Source: Nocardiopsis alba DSM 43377 (GTDB taxonomy: Bacteria > Actinomycetota > Actinomycetes > Streptosporangiales > Streptosporangiaceae). From it: a DNA stretch of 64,000 nucleotides. The translations under genes were made by a program, and so were the position numbers. This document shows, in pieces, positions 7,843 through 16,992 of the stretch (its first letter is position 1; every line of letters begins with the position of its first letter). The notes below the pieces were generated by a model that worked only from the letters and a program-made list of their open reading frames with translations, did no database searches and was not told where the DNA came from. The DNA is taken from NCBI RefSeq assembly GCF_000341225.1, contig NZ_ANAC01000010.1, positions 1-64,000 of the forward strand. The letters are read 5' to 3'.

Positions 7843-9030
7843 TCAGCCCTTGACGCAGACGACCTGCCGCAGGTGGGCGACCACCTGGACGAGGTCGGTC
7901 TGGGCCTCGATGACCGATTCCAGGTCCTTGTAGGCGGCGGGGATCTCGTCCACGACGCCCAGGTCCTTGCGGCACTCCACTCCCCTGGTCTGTTCGACCA
8001 GGTCCTCCCGGGTGAAGGTCTTGCGGGCCTTGTTCCGGCTCATACGGCGTCCGGCCCCGTGGGAGGCGGAGTTGAACGACTCCGGGTTGCCCAGGCCCTT
8101 GACCACGTACGTTCCCGTCGCCATGCTCCCGGGGATGATGCCGTACTCGCCGCTTCCCGCGCGGATGGCGCCCTTACGGGTGACGAGCACGTCCACCCCG
8201 TCGTAACGCTCCTCCGCGACGTAGTTGTGGTGGCAGGAGATCCACTGCCCGAAGCCGGTCCCCGGCACCTCCCGCTCCAGGGTCCGGCAGGCCAGCCCCA
8301 TCATGACGTCGCGGTTACGGCGGGCGTAGTCCTGGGCCCAGAACAGATCACGCCGGTAGGCGTCCATCTCCGGGGTCCCGGACAGGAACACCGCCAGGTC
8401 GCGGTCGGGCAGATCCCGGTTGTGCGGCAGGTCGCGGGCCCGCCCGATGTGGTGCTCGGCCAGCTCCTTGCCGATGTTGCGCGATCCCGAGTGCAGGACG
8501 AGCCAGACCATGCCGTCGTCGTCCAGACACACTTCGAGGAAGTGATTGCCTCCGCCCAGGGTCCCCATCTGGCGCAGGGCCCTTTCACGACGCGGGTGGA
8601 CGGCCTCGGCGAGGTCGTCGAAGCCCCGCCAGAACCCGTCCCAGTCCCCGCTGCGCAGCCCCGGCACCGTGGCGGGGTCGATCGCCTCGTCGTGGAAGTG
8701 GAACCCGACCGGGATCGTCGCCTCCAGGGCGGACCGCAGGCGCCCCAGATCGTCCGGCAGGCGTTCGGCGGTCAGGTCGGTGCGCACCGCCGTCATCCCG
8801 CAGCCGATGTCGACCCCGACCGCGGCCGGGCTGACCGCGTCGCGCATCGCGATGACCGAACCGACGGTGGCGCCCTTGCCGTAGTGGACGTCGGGCATCA
8901 CCGCGAGCCCGTGGGTCCAGGGCATGCGGGTGACGTTGCGCAGCTGCTCCATGGCGGCGGACTCGACCGTGTCCGGGTCGGCCCACATGCGGATCGGTAC
9001 GCGCTCTCCGGGAACTTCGGTGTGAGGCAT
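7843..9030 (-). CDS. rtcB: RNA-splicing ligase RtcB
   Basis: 395 residues, the compact bacterial form. Metal and guanylate site motifs are present: GVDIGCGMTAVRTD, GGGNHFLEVC, HSGSRNIGKELAEHH, CHHNYVAEE, and SHGAGRRMSRNKA, which carries the histidine that becomes GMP-linked. RtcB joins 2',3'-cyclic phosphate or 3'-phosphate RNA ends to 5'-OH ends using GTP and Mn2+, in RNA repair. A GGGAGG sits upstream of the ATG. No RtcA or archease neighbour is present. It lies about 100 bases downstream of moaA on the same strand. Confidence 0.93.
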   Translation of the reverse strand: MPHTEVPGERVPIRMWADPDTVESAAMEQLRNVTRMPWTHGLAVMPDVHYGKGATVGSVIAMRDAVSPAAVGVDIGCGMTAVRTDLTAERLPDDLGRLRSALEATIPVGFHFHDEAIDPATVPGLRSGDWDGFWRGFDDLAEAVHPRRERALRQMGTLGGGNHFLEVCLDDDGMVWLVLHSGSRNIGKELAEHHIGRARDLPHNRDLPDRDLAVFLSGTPEMDAYRRDLFWAQDYARRNRDVMMGLACRTLEREVPGTGFGQWISCHHNYVAEERYDGVDVLVTRKGAIRAGSGEYGIIPGSMATGTYVVKGLGNPESFNSASHGAGRRMSRNKARKTFTREDLVEQTRGVECRKDLGVVDEIPAAYKDLESVIEAQTDLVQVVAHLRQVVCVKG

Positions 9031-9131
9031 GGGGCCACCTCCCTTTCCTGTCGGGCCCCGGGACGCCGTGCGCGTCCCGGGAACATCAAGTCAGGTCCCG
9101 TGGAGGGGAGGCAACCCGTTTTCGGCGCGGA

Positions 9132-10148
9132 TCAACCGCCGATGGCGGACATCGGGCGTGCCGGCTGAAGGAACCCCGGGTCGTCGATCCCGTGCCCGGG
9201 CAGCTTGCCGGCGACGGCGGCCGTCCAGCGTTCGGCGATCTCGTCGTCGGTGGCTCCCTCGCGCAGGGGCGTGCGCAGGTCGGACTCCTCGCGCGCGAAG
9301 AGGCAGTTGCGGATCTGGCCGTCGGCGGTCAGGCGGACACGGTCACAGGCCCCGCAGAAGGGGCGGGTCACCGAACCGATGACCCCGACGGTGGCCTCCC
9401 TGCCGTCGGGGAAGGTGAGTCCTCGGACGTGGAAGAGTTCGGCCGGCGCGCTGCCCCGGGCCTCACCGTCGGCCGGTCGGAGGTCGAAGTCGGCCTCCAG
9501 CCGTCGGAGGATCTCGTCGGCGGTGATCATCGTGTCGCGGCGCCACCCGTGCTGGGCGTCCAGCGGCATCTGTTCGATGAACCGCAGTTCGTAGCCGCGT
9601 TCGACGCAGTAGCGCAGGAGGTCGGCGGCCTCGTGATCGTTGACGTCGCGCATGAGGACGGCGTTGACCTTGACCGGGGTCAGTCCCCCTTCGGAGGCGG
9701 CGGACAGCCCCTCCAGGACGTCGTCGAGTCGGCGGCGTCGGGCGAGTTTCTCGAACACGACGGGGTCGAGGGTGTCGAGGGAGACGTTGACCCGGTCCAG
9801 CCCGGCCTCGGCCAAGGCGGGGGCGGTCCGGGCGAGTCCGATGCCGTTGGTGGTCAGAGCGGTGCGGGGGCGGGGGGACAGGGCGGTGGTCCCGGCGATG
9901 ATGCCGGGCAGTCCGCGCCGGAGCAGCGGTTCTCCTCCGGTGAAGCGGACCTCGTCGATTCCCAGGCGGGTGACCCCCACACGGATCAGGCGCAGGAGTT
10001 CGTCGTCGGTGAGCAATTCCGGTTTGGGCAACCACTCCAGCCCCTCCGGCGGCATGCAGTAGGTGCACCTGAGGTTGCAGCGGTCGGTGAGCGAGACCCG
10101 CAGGTCCGTCGCCACGCGTCCGTAGGAGTCGGACAGCACGGGCGTCAC
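9132..10148 (-). CDS. moaA: GTP 3',8-cyclase MoaA (molybdenum cofactor step 1)
   Basis: 338-residue radical-SAM enzyme. N-terminal CNLRCTYCMPPEG holds the first 4Fe-4S cluster, VRFTGGEPLLR the SAM region. C-terminal FCGACDRVRLTADG plus NCLF bind the second cluster. The chain ends in the typical di-glycine, MSAIGG, needed with MoaC for the cyclic pyranopterin step. The start is GTG at 10148 with GGAGAGG immediately before it; a GTG four codons later is an alternative. mobA lies 1.2 kb away on the other strand, so cofactor genes are loosely grouped rather than in one operon. Confidence 0.95.
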   Translation of the reverse strand: MTPVLSDSYGRVATDLRVSLTDRCNLRCTYCMPPEGLEWLPKPELLTDDELLRLIRVGVTRLGIDEVRFTGGEPLLRRGLPGIIAGTTALSPRPRTALTTNGIGLARTAPALAEAGLDRVNVSLDTLDPVVFEKLARRRRLDDVLEGLSAASEGGLTPVKVNAVLMRDVNDHEAADLLRYCVERGYELRFIEQMPLDAQHGWRRDTMITADEILRRLEADFDLRPADGEARGSAPAELFHVRGLTFPDGREATVGVIGSVTRPFCGACDRVRLTADGQIRNCLFAREESDLRTPLREGATDDEIAERWTAAVAGKLPGHGIDDPGFLQPARPMSAIGG

Positions 10149-10168
10149 CCCTCTCCAGTCTGAATTGC

Positions 10169-10202
10169 CGAGCGGGTGTTACGCCAAAATTGCACCCGCT
10201 CG
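10169..10202 (-). promoter_or_regulatory. Stem-loop in the moaA leader
   Basis: Perfect ten-base inverted repeat CGAGCGGGTG / CACCCGCTCG with a 14-base AT-rich loop, 20 bases upstream of the moaA start. It could be an attenuating leader hairpin or an operator. It is too short to be the known Moco riboswitch. Confidence 0.4.
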
Positions 10203-10504
10203 AGGGATACCCACTCGTAAGCGTAAAAGATGCACTTTCACTATGAGTAGCCTAGATCACACCTTTTGCACCATTTCGTCGGTGACCACGAGGAATCGCG
10301 CCCGCCTCTGGACCTTCGCCCCAAGAACACGCCTCGGATCGTTGCCCGAACGTTGTGTCATGGGCGATTCCGGACACGCACCGTAACGGCCCCGCCCTCG
10401 CCCCTCGAAAGATGACACATCGCCGCACCGTCCCCCATGCTCTAGGAGCGGTGACGATCATCCGATCGTCGCAGACGGACATGGCGATGAGGAGGCGGGA
10501 CACG

Positions 10505-11326
10505 GTGATCAGCGCACGTGAGTGGGCCCTGGCGGGCGGTCCGGACGGTTCGGGGCGGCTGGCGGCACGGGCGTGGGCCCCGTCCGGGGGCGAGCCCACA
10601 TGGATGGCGGTCCTGGTCCACGGCTACGGCGAGCACCTCGGTCGTTACGAGCGGGTGGCCGAGGACCTGTGCGCGGCGGGCGCCGTGGTGTACGGGGCCG
10701 ATCACCGCGGCCACGGGCGTTCCTCCGGCGAGCGGGTGCTGATCGACGACTACGCCGGTGTGGTCGAGGACGTGCACCGCGTGGTCACCCAGGCACGCAC
10801 CGCCTACAGGACCCTGCCCCTGGTGATGATCGGCCATTCGATGGGAGGCCTGATCGCCACCCGCTACGCGCAGACCCACCCCGATCAGGTGCACGCCCTG
10901 GTCCTGTCCGGCCCGGTCCTGGGCCGTTGGAGCACCCTGGAGGAGCTCGCTGCGGCCGAGGAGATCCCCGACGCCCCCATCGACACCACCACGCTCTCCC
11001 GCGACCCCGAGGTGGGTCGGGCCTACGTCGACGATCCGCTCGTCTGGCACGGCCCCTTCAAGCGGACCACGGTCCGGGCCATGCTCACCGAACTGGAGCG
11101 CGGTAACGCCGCGGGCTCCCTGGGATCCCTGCCCCTGCTGTGGGTGCACGGACACGCGGACGCGCTGGTCCCGATCGCCGACACCAAGACGGGCATCGAG
11201 GCCGTCGCCGGAGAGGACCTCACCGCGCGGATCTTCCCCGGCGCTCGGCACGAGGTGTTCAACGAGACGAACCGGAACGAGGTGCTGGCCGAGGTGACCC
11301 GTTTCGCCCACCGCTTCGCCGTGTGA
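10505..11326 (+). CDS. Alpha/beta-hydrolase, monoacylglycerol lipase/lysophospholipase type
   Basis: The GTG at 10505 is chosen because GGAGG at 10491 lies nine bases upstream; frames run further upstream without a ribosome site. 273 residues. Motifs are AVLVHGYGEHLGRY (oxyanion strand), YGADHRGHGRSSG, and nucleophile GHSMGG; a late Asp (HGHADALVP) and His (FPGARHEVFNE) complete the triad. The HGxGEHxGRY start is characteristic of the serine aminopeptidase S33-like monoglyceride lipase group. No signal peptide, so cytoplasmic. The natural substrate is probably a mono- or lysoacyl lipid. Confidence 0.85.
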   Translation: MISAREWALAGGPDGSGRLAARAWAPSGGEPTWMAVLVHGYGEHLGRYERVAEDLCAAGAVVYGADHRGHGRSSGERVLIDDYAGVVEDVHRVVTQARTAYRTLPLVMIGHSMGGLIATRYAQTHPDQVHALVLSGPVLGRWSTLEELAAAEEIPDAPIDTTTLSRDPEVGRAYVDDPLVWHGPFKRTTVRAMLTELERGNAAGSLGSLPLLWVHGHADALVPIADTKTGIEAVAGEDLTARIFPGARHEVFNETNRNEVLAEVTRFAHRFAV

Positions 11327-11384
11327 GGGGGCGTCGCCGACGAGGGTCGTTCCGGAGCCCGGGGACGTCCGGCATCCTGGGGGC

Positions 11385-11975
11385 GTGAACGAACGATGTG
11401 ACGCGGTGGTCCTGGCCGGCGGAGCGGCGAGCCGTATGGGCGGGGTGGACAAACCCGGGCTGACCGTCGCCGGGCGCTCCCTGCTGGAACACGTCGTGTC
11501 CACCGTGCGCGCCCACGCCCCGACGGCCGGCGTGGTCGTGGTCGGTCCCGAACGGGAACGGCCACGCGCACGCTACGTCCGCGAGGACCCTCCCGGGACG
11601 GGACCGGTGCCCGCTCTACGCGCCGGGTTCGCCCGGGTCGAGGCCCCCCGCGTGGTCCTGCTCGCGGCGGATCTGCCCTATCTGGCCCTGGACCATCTCG
11701 TCGCCTTGGACGAGGCGCTCGATGGCTCCCCGAAGAGCGCGGGCGCCGTCCTGGTGGACGAGGCCGGACGGGAACAGTGGCTCACCGGCGTCTGGCGTAC
11801 CGGCCCCCTGGCGGCGGCCCTGAGCGTCTATTCGGGGCGTTCGCTGTACGGACTGCTCGACCCCCTCGCCCCCGCCCACGTGGCGTTCTCCACAAGAGGC
11901 CGGGGGTTCGACGTGGACACACCGCGAGACCTGGATCGCGCACGGTCCGACCTGGAGGGTGATCGGCGCCGATGA
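11385..11975 (+). CDS. mobA: Molybdenum cofactor guanylyltransferase-like protein MobA
   Basis: 196 residues, GTG start. The nucleotidyltransferase signature LAGGAASRMGGVDKP is at residues 10-24; VLLAADLPYL carries the metal-binding Asp. This family transfers GMP from GTP to molybdopterin, giving the bis-MGD form used by nitrate and formate reductase-type enzymes. The related CMP/AMP transferase MocA family cannot be fully excluded from sequence alone. It follows the hydrolase gene by 58 bases, possibly co-transcribed. Confidence 0.83.
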   Translation: MNERCDAVVLAGGAASRMGGVDKPGLTVAGRSLLEHVVSTVRAHAPTAGVVVVGPERERPRARYVREDPPGTGPVPALRAGFARVEAPRVVLLAADLPYLALDHLVALDEALDGSPKSAGAVLVDEAGREQWLTGVWRTGPLAAALSVYSGRSLYGLLDPLAPAHVAFSTRGRGFDVDTPRDLDRARSDLEGDRRR

Positions 11976-12048
11976 CCCGTCGGCCCGACCCTCGGGAAGG
12001 GAGACCCTCACCGAGGTCGTCCGTGTCGAGGTCCGGTACCGGCCCGGG

Positions 12049-13509
12049 TCACACGTACAGGTGACCGCGCGGCTGGGTCGGGTGGGACAGGGTCTCGGAG
12101 TAGGCCACGGCCAGCCGTTCCACGGCGTCCTCCAGGACGTCCGGTGGACGGGTGTAGGCCAGGCGCAGGTAACGCTCCAGGGTCCCGTCCACCCCGAACA
12201 CCGGCCCGGCCGCCGGATGGACCCCGTGCCGGACCGCGGTCGCCGACAGGGAGGTCGCCACCGGCTGGGGCAGGGCCGCCCACAGCACCAGCCCTCCCCC
12301 GGGGACACTGGGGCGCCAGTCGGGCAGACGCTCGCGCAGGGCGGCCAAGAGCGCGTCGCGGTTCCGTCGTAGCTGGCGGCTGCGTTCGGCCCGGATCCGC
12401 AGCATGTCCGCCAACAGGTGGGTGGCGGTGAGCTGGTCGTGCACCGAACCGGACAGGTCCATGCGCTGGCGTACCTGCATGAGCCGGGTGACCATCGGCG
12501 GTGTGGCGCGCACCCAGCCGACCCGGAGACCGCCCCACAGTAGTTTGGCCACCGACCCGACGGTCAGCACCCGACCGTCGGTGTCGTGGGCCGCCACCGG
12601 GGCGGGCAGGTCGCCCGAGTCGATCGCCAGCTCCGCCACCGACTCGTCGACCACCAGGTGCGCACCGGCCCGGCGGGCCTCACGGACCAGAACACGGCGC
12701 TCGTCGTCGTCCATGAGCGCGCCGGTGGGGTTGTGGAAGTCGGCGACCACGTACGCCAGTTGGGGTTTCCATTGGCGGAAGGAGTCCACCATGTACTCCA
12801 TGTCCCAGCCCTGGGGGGTGACCCCGGTGGTGCGGATCCGTCCTCCCCTGCGGCGGGCCGCGTCCGGGGCGTTGGGGTAGGTGGGGGATTCCACGAGCAC
12901 CTCGTCGCCCGGCTGGAGCAGCAGTTCCATGACCAGGCTGATGCCCTGTTGGGCGCCGTTGGTGACGAGGATCTGTTCCGGGGTCGTGGGCAGCCCGCGT
13001 TCGACGTAGCGTCGGGCGATGGCGTGCCGTAGTTCGGGCAGTCCGTAGGGGTAGTAGCCCAGGCCCCCCACGTGCGCGGCGAGCTGTTCGGAGGCGTGGA
13101 AGGAGGCCTCGCGCAGTCCGTCGATCGCGGGCGGGGCGGCCAACCCCAGGTCGATCTGTTCCGCGGCCAGCGCGAACGGAGCGGGGTCCGGGGTACTGGT
13201 GTCGGGCAGGACCGTCCAGCTGCCCGCCCCCTGCCGGCTGTCCAGGAAGCTGTTGTCCCGCAGCCAGGCGTAGGCCGCCGTGACGGTGTTCCTGCTCACC
13301 CCCAGCGCCGCGGCCAGGTCGCGTTCGGCCGGCAGCCGGGTGTGCGTCGGCACCCGGCCGTCCAGGACCAGACCGCTGACCGCGCGGGCGATCGCCAGGT
13401 AGTACGGGCGTTCCACCGGCGCCTCGCCGATGAGACGGGCGAGCAGACGCCCGTTGATCCGCCGGGTCCCGCCACCGGTTCCGGGGCCGTCACTGCGCTG
13501 CCTCACCAT
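12049..13509 (-). CDS. yczR: MocR-type GntR/aminotransferase regulator (YczR-like)
   Basis: 486 residues. N-terminal GntR winged helix (about 20-90: RLPAERDLAAALGVSRNTVT), a linker, then a full fold-type I aminotransferase domain with the substrate-site NPTG (DFHNPTGALM) and the PLP lysine in GSVAKLLWGGLRVG. Such regulators use PLP or its adducts as effector and usually control a neighbour. Here it is divergent from a yczE gene, the exact pairing that defines the YczR subgroup of MocR proteins. The 482-base gap between them holds a spaced direct repeat. Confidence 0.88.
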   Translation of the reverse strand: MVRQRSDGPGTGGGTRRINGRLLARLIGEAPVERPYYLAIARAVSGLVLDGRVPTHTRLPAERDLAAALGVSRNTVTAAYAWLRDNSFLDSRQGAGSWTVLPDTSTPDPAPFALAAEQIDLGLAAPPAIDGLREASFHASEQLAAHVGGLGYYPYGLPELRHAIARRYVERGLPTTPEQILVTNGAQQGISLVMELLLQPGDEVLVESPTYPNAPDAARRRGGRIRTTGVTPQGWDMEYMVDSFRQWKPQLAYVVADFHNPTGALMDDDERRVLVREARRAGAHLVVDESVAELAIDSGDLPAPVAAHDTDGRVLTVGSVAKLLWGGLRVGWVRATPPMVTRLMQVRQRMDLSGSVHDQLTATHLLADMLRIRAERSRQLRRNRDALLAALRERLPDWRPSVPGGGLVLWAALPQPVATSLSATAVRHGVHPAAGPVFGVDGTLERYLRLAYTRPPDVLEDAVERLAVAYSETLSHPTQPRGHLYV

Positions 13510-13991
13510 GAAGATCCACTTCAGAAGGTCGGGTTGGGGAGTGTTCTTTGGATGCTTTCGCCCGGCATCGGCGGAGCCGATCCGTGGCGAGCGGCCGCCG
13601 GGCGATCTCTCGCCGGACGACGAGCGAAGCCGCCCCTACTGTGCCCTGCTACGCGGGCTCCGCAGTGTCGCACAGCGGGGGCCCGCCCGGGTTCGGCTGT
13701 CCTCGTCGGTGTTTGCTTCGAATGGGCGGCGCCGCGAGAGGAAGCCCGGCACCGTGTCAAACACCGCGCGCGCCAGCGCGACCGTTGAGGGTGGTGGCGG
13801 GCAACGGCGTGGGAGGAATGATCCAAAAAACACGACCTAGTGCCAGTTGACCGGATTGGCTCTTCAATCACGGCGCCAACTCGGCCACGATACCGATGTG
13901 GCTCCCCCAATGGATCATCGCCCAATGACCCGATGAATCCTGCCGCACACGAACCCCGCCTTTCACGAGAGAACGGAAAGAGAGGACGGCA
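13510..13991. promoter_or_regulatory. yczR-yczE control region with 42-bp-spaced direct repeat
   Basis: No gene is seen. ACCGGATTGGCTC (13850-13862) recurs as ACCGATGTGGCTC (13892-13904). The start-to-start distance of 42 bases is four helical turns, so both copies face the same side of the DNA. MocR regulators such as GabR bind direct repeats as dimers, so this is the best candidate operator, lying 90-140 bases upstream of yczE. Two CCAATG motifs follow at 13907 and 13923. Confidence 0.5.
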
Positions 13992-14681
13992 GTGTCCGCA
14001 CCGTCCCGGTCTTCGGTCCGTGCCCTGGTCGACAGGGTCATGATCACACCGGTCCTGCCACGGCCCCGTCTGCGTCGACTGGCCCAGCTCTACCTCGGTC
14101 TGTACCTGTACGGCCTCAGTGGTGCACTGCTGATCCGATCCGACCTGGGCGCGATGCCCTGGGACGTGCTGAGCCAGGGCCTGTCCAACCAGACCGGCCT
14201 GTCGATCGGCACCTGGAGCGTGATCATCGGTGCGCTGATCATGCTGCTGTGGATCCCGCTGCGACAGAAGCCCGGCCTGGGCACGTTGAGCAACGTGATC
14301 GTGATCGGCGTGTCGGTGGACCTGTCCCTGTGGCTGATCCCCACCACGGACTTCCTGCCGTTGCAGATCCTGTTGCTGATCTCGGGCGTCCTGGTGTGCG
14401 CGATCGCCACCGGCTGCTACATCGGGGTGGGGCTCGGCCCGGGTCCGCGTGACGGGCTGATGACCGGTCTGGCCTCGCTCGGACTCTCCATCCGGCTGGC
14501 CCGGACCATCATCGAGGTGACCGTCGCGCTGTTGGGCTTCCTGATGGGCGGCACGGTGGGCCTGGGGACCCTCGTGTTCATGATCGCCATCGGCCCGCTG
14601 GCCCAGATCTTCCTCCCGATGATGCGTATGGCCGAGGCGACCCCGAGGGTTCCGCCGACCCAGACGGACTCGAAGGCCTGA
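13992..14681 (+). CDS. yczE: YczE-family integral membrane protein
   Basis: 229 residues, GTG start preceded by AGAGAGGA. About five to six membrane helices. The N-terminal LAQLYLGLYLYGLSGALLIRSDLGAMPWDVL and GCYIGVGLGPGPRDGLMTGL are the family hallmarks (YczE/YitT-like). Bacillus YczE affects lipopeptide synthesis in some strains, but the molecular role is unknown; the constant link to a PLP-sensing regulator suggests transport of an amine or B6-related compound. Confidence 0.85.
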   Translation: MSAPSRSSVRALVDRVMITPVLPRPRLRRLAQLYLGLYLYGLSGALLIRSDLGAMPWDVLSQGLSNQTGLSIGTWSVIIGALIMLLWIPLRQKPGLGTLSNVIVIGVSVDLSLWLIPTTDFLPLQILLLISGVLVCAIATGCYIGVGLGPGPRDGLMTGLASLGLSIRLARTIIEVTVALLGFLMGGTVGLGTLVFMIAIGPLAQIFLPMMRMAEATPRVPPTQTDSKA

Positions 14682-14687
14682 CATGGA

Positions 14688-14717
14688 AGGGCCGGAATCG
14701 GACACGATCCCGGCCCT
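14688..14717 (+). terminator. Terminator hairpin after yczE
   Basis: AGGGCCGGAATCG (14688-14700) and CGATCCCGGCCCT (14705-14717) pair with one mismatch and a four-base loop, six bases after the stop. Confidence 0.6.
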
Positions 14718-15105
14718 CTCCGCCATCGCTGCACGAATTCTCCCCGACCAAAGCCCACCATTTCATCCCATACCCCTACGAGCTTTCAGATGCACGTGCA
14801 CGCAAGGGTGGCCATGTCCGCACCGATTGTGGAAGATGGGACCGCGGTCGACGGCGAGGGGCATACCGGGCACTCTCCGGAGACCGTTCTTTACGGTGGC
14901 CTCCATCTGGGCACATAACCGGATGAAGGCGACCGACGGACGGTCCGGGGGGACGTGGTGACCCGAACGGCGCCCCGACCCGGTCGTGGGTCGGGTGACG
15001 ACACCCCGATGGGGCGTGTGCGGGCGTGCGCGCGTTGGTCCGCGAAGAAGCGGACCCCCTGTCCCGCCCGTGTGAACACGCCCACCGCACGAGGATGACG
15101 ACGCG
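14718..15105. other. Intergenic region (388 bp) before the GH15 gene
   Basis: No supported gene. It holds an AT-richer start, CGTGCACG-type short palindromes near 14793, and then GC-rich sequence up to the GH15 start. I could not identify a promoter with confidence. Confidence 0.4.
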
Positions 15106-16911
15106 ATGGGGGTGAGCCGCGTGCCCGGCCGAATCGAAGACTACGCAATGATCGGCGACATGCAGACGGCGGCGCTGGTCGGCCGTGACGGTTCCATCGA
15201 CTGGGCCTGCCTGCCCGACTTCGACTCCGCCGCCTGCTTCGCGGCCCTGCTCGGCGATGAGCAGAACGGCTGCTGGACCCTGCGCCCGGACGGCACCGAC
15301 GCCCCCGCCGACAGACGTCGCTACCGAGGTCAGACCCTGGTCCTGGAGCAGGAGTGGGACACCGACACCGGCTCGGTGCGGGTCATCGACTTCATGCCGC
15401 CCCGCGGCAGCATGCCGCACGTGGTGCGGATCGTGGAGGGGCTGCGCGGCACGGTGCGGATGAACACCACCCTGCGCATCCGTTTCGACTACGGGCACGT
15501 GGTCCCGTGGGTGCACCGCTCCGGGAGCGAACTGGTCGCCATCGCCGGCCCCGACTCCATCTGGTTGAGCAGCCCCGTCCACCTCCAGGGCCACAACCTC
15601 ACCCACGACACCACCTTCACCGTGACCGAGGGGCAGCGCGTCCCCTTCGTAATGACCTGGCACCCCTCCCAAGTGGAGGAGTCCGACCACCTGGACGCGG
15701 AGAAGGCGCTCTCCCGCACCGAACGCTTCTGGGAACGCTGGGTCGACCAGTGCACCTACGACGGCCCCTACCGTGAGGCGGTCGTGCGTTCCCTCATCAC
15801 CCTCAAGGCCCTCACCTACCAGCCCACCGGCGGGATCGTCGCCGCGCCCACGACCTCCCTGCCCGAGGAGATCGGCGGTGTCCGCAACTGGGACTACCGC
15901 TACTGCTGGCTGCGCGACGCCACCATCACCCTGGAGGCGCTGATCCGCTCCGGCTACCAGGAGGAGGCCCAGGCCTGGCGCGAGTGGCTGGTCCGCGCGG
16001 TGGCCGGTGAACCCCAACTGATGCAGATCATGTACGGGATCCGGGGAGAGCGCAGGCTCACCGAATGGGAGGCCGACTGGCTGCCCGGATACGAGGGCTC
16101 CTCCCCCGTCCGCATCGGCAACGCCGCCGTGGGCCAGTACCAACTGGACGTGTACGGCGAGGTCATGGACGTCCTGCACCTGGCCCGACGCTCGGGCATC
16201 CGGGGCGGCGACTACCTGTGGGGACTGCAACGTTCCCTCGTGAACTACCTGGAGTGGTGCTGGGACGAACCCGACGAGGGTCTGTGGGAGGTCCGCGGCC
16301 CCCGGCAGCACTTCGTGCACTCCAAGGTGATGGCCTGGGTCGCCGCCGACCGCGCCGTCCGCAGCATCGAGGAATTCGGCAAGGAGGGCCCCGTCGAACG
16401 GTGGCGGGCCCTGCGCGACACCATCCACGCCGAGGTGTGCGAATACGGCTACGATCCGCAGCGCAACACCTTCACCCAGTACTACGGCAGCAAGGAACTG
16501 GACGCCGCCCTGCTGCTCATCCCCGAGGTCGGTTTCCTGCCCTACGACGACCCTCGCGTCATCGGCACCATCGAGGCGGTGCGCAAGGACCTGATGGTGG
16601 ACGGTTTCGTGCTGCGCTACCGCACCGACCTGGAGCACTCCGCCGACCAGCTGCCCGGCGACGAGGGCGCCTTCCTGGCGTGCAGTTTCTGGATGGCCAA
16701 CGCGCTGCTGTCCATCGGTCGTCAGGAGGAGGCACGGGAGCTGTTCGACCGGCTGCTCTCCCTGCGCAACGACGTGGGGCTGCTCGCCGAGGAGTGGGAC
16801 CCGCGCGACGGCCGCCAGGTCGGCAACTTCCCCCAGGCCTTCAGCCACGTGCCCCTGGTGACCACGGCCCTCAACCTGGCCGACCGGCAGGGCGGCTGGC
16901 GCGCCGAGTAG
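15106..16911 (+). CDS. Glycoside hydrolase family 15 enzyme (trehalase/glucoamylase-like)
   Basis: 601 residues. The N-terminal beta domain begins RIEDYAMIGDMQTAALVGRDGSIDWACLPDFDS, typical of actinobacterial GH15 proteins. The (alpha/alpha)6 barrel follows, with NWDYRYCWLRDATITLEAL in the catalytic cleft and a late GLLAEEWDPRDGRQVGNFPQAFSH carrying the catalytic base. No signal peptide, so cytoplasmic. Mycobacterial homologues of this form are phosphate-activated trehalases; glucoamylase or glucodextranase activity is the alternative. The ATG at 15106 is preceded by GAGGATGACG. Confidence 0.88.
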   Translation: MGVSRVPGRIEDYAMIGDMQTAALVGRDGSIDWACLPDFDSAACFAALLGDEQNGCWTLRPDGTDAPADRRRYRGQTLVLEQEWDTDTGSVRVIDFMPPRGSMPHVVRIVEGLRGTVRMNTTLRIRFDYGHVVPWVHRSGSELVAIAGPDSIWLSSPVHLQGHNLTHDTTFTVTEGQRVPFVMTWHPSQVEESDHLDAEKALSRTERFWERWVDQCTYDGPYREAVVRSLITLKALTYQPTGGIVAAPTTSLPEEIGGVRNWDYRYCWLRDATITLEALIRSGYQEEAQAWREWLVRAVAGEPQLMQIMYGIRGERRLTEWEADWLPGYEGSSPVRIGNAAVGQYQLDVYGEVMDVLHLARRSGIRGGDYLWGLQRSLVNYLEWCWDEPDEGLWEVRGPRQHFVHSKVMAWVAADRAVRSIEEFGKEGPVERWRALRDTIHAEVCEYGYDPQRNTFTQYYGSKELDAALLLIPEVGFLPYDDPRVIGTIEAVRKDLMVDGFVLRYRTDLEHSADQLPGDEGAFLACSFWMANALLSIGRQEEARELFDRLLSLRNDVGLLAEEWDPRDGRQVGNFPQAFSHVPLVTTALNLADRQGGWRAE

Positions 16912-16930
16912 CGGCGCCGCGAGAACGGAG

Positions 16931-16967
16931 CGGGCCCGCCCGGACGTCACGGGTCCGGGCGGGCCCG
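16931..16967. terminator. Bidirectional terminator hairpin
   Basis: Perfect 15-base inverted repeat CGGGCCCGCCCGGAC (16931-16945) / complement (16953-16967), loop GTCACGG, between the convergent GH15 and kinase genes. Confidence 0.75.
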
Positions 16968-16992
16968 TCGCCGCTCCTCGGAGGGGCTCCGA

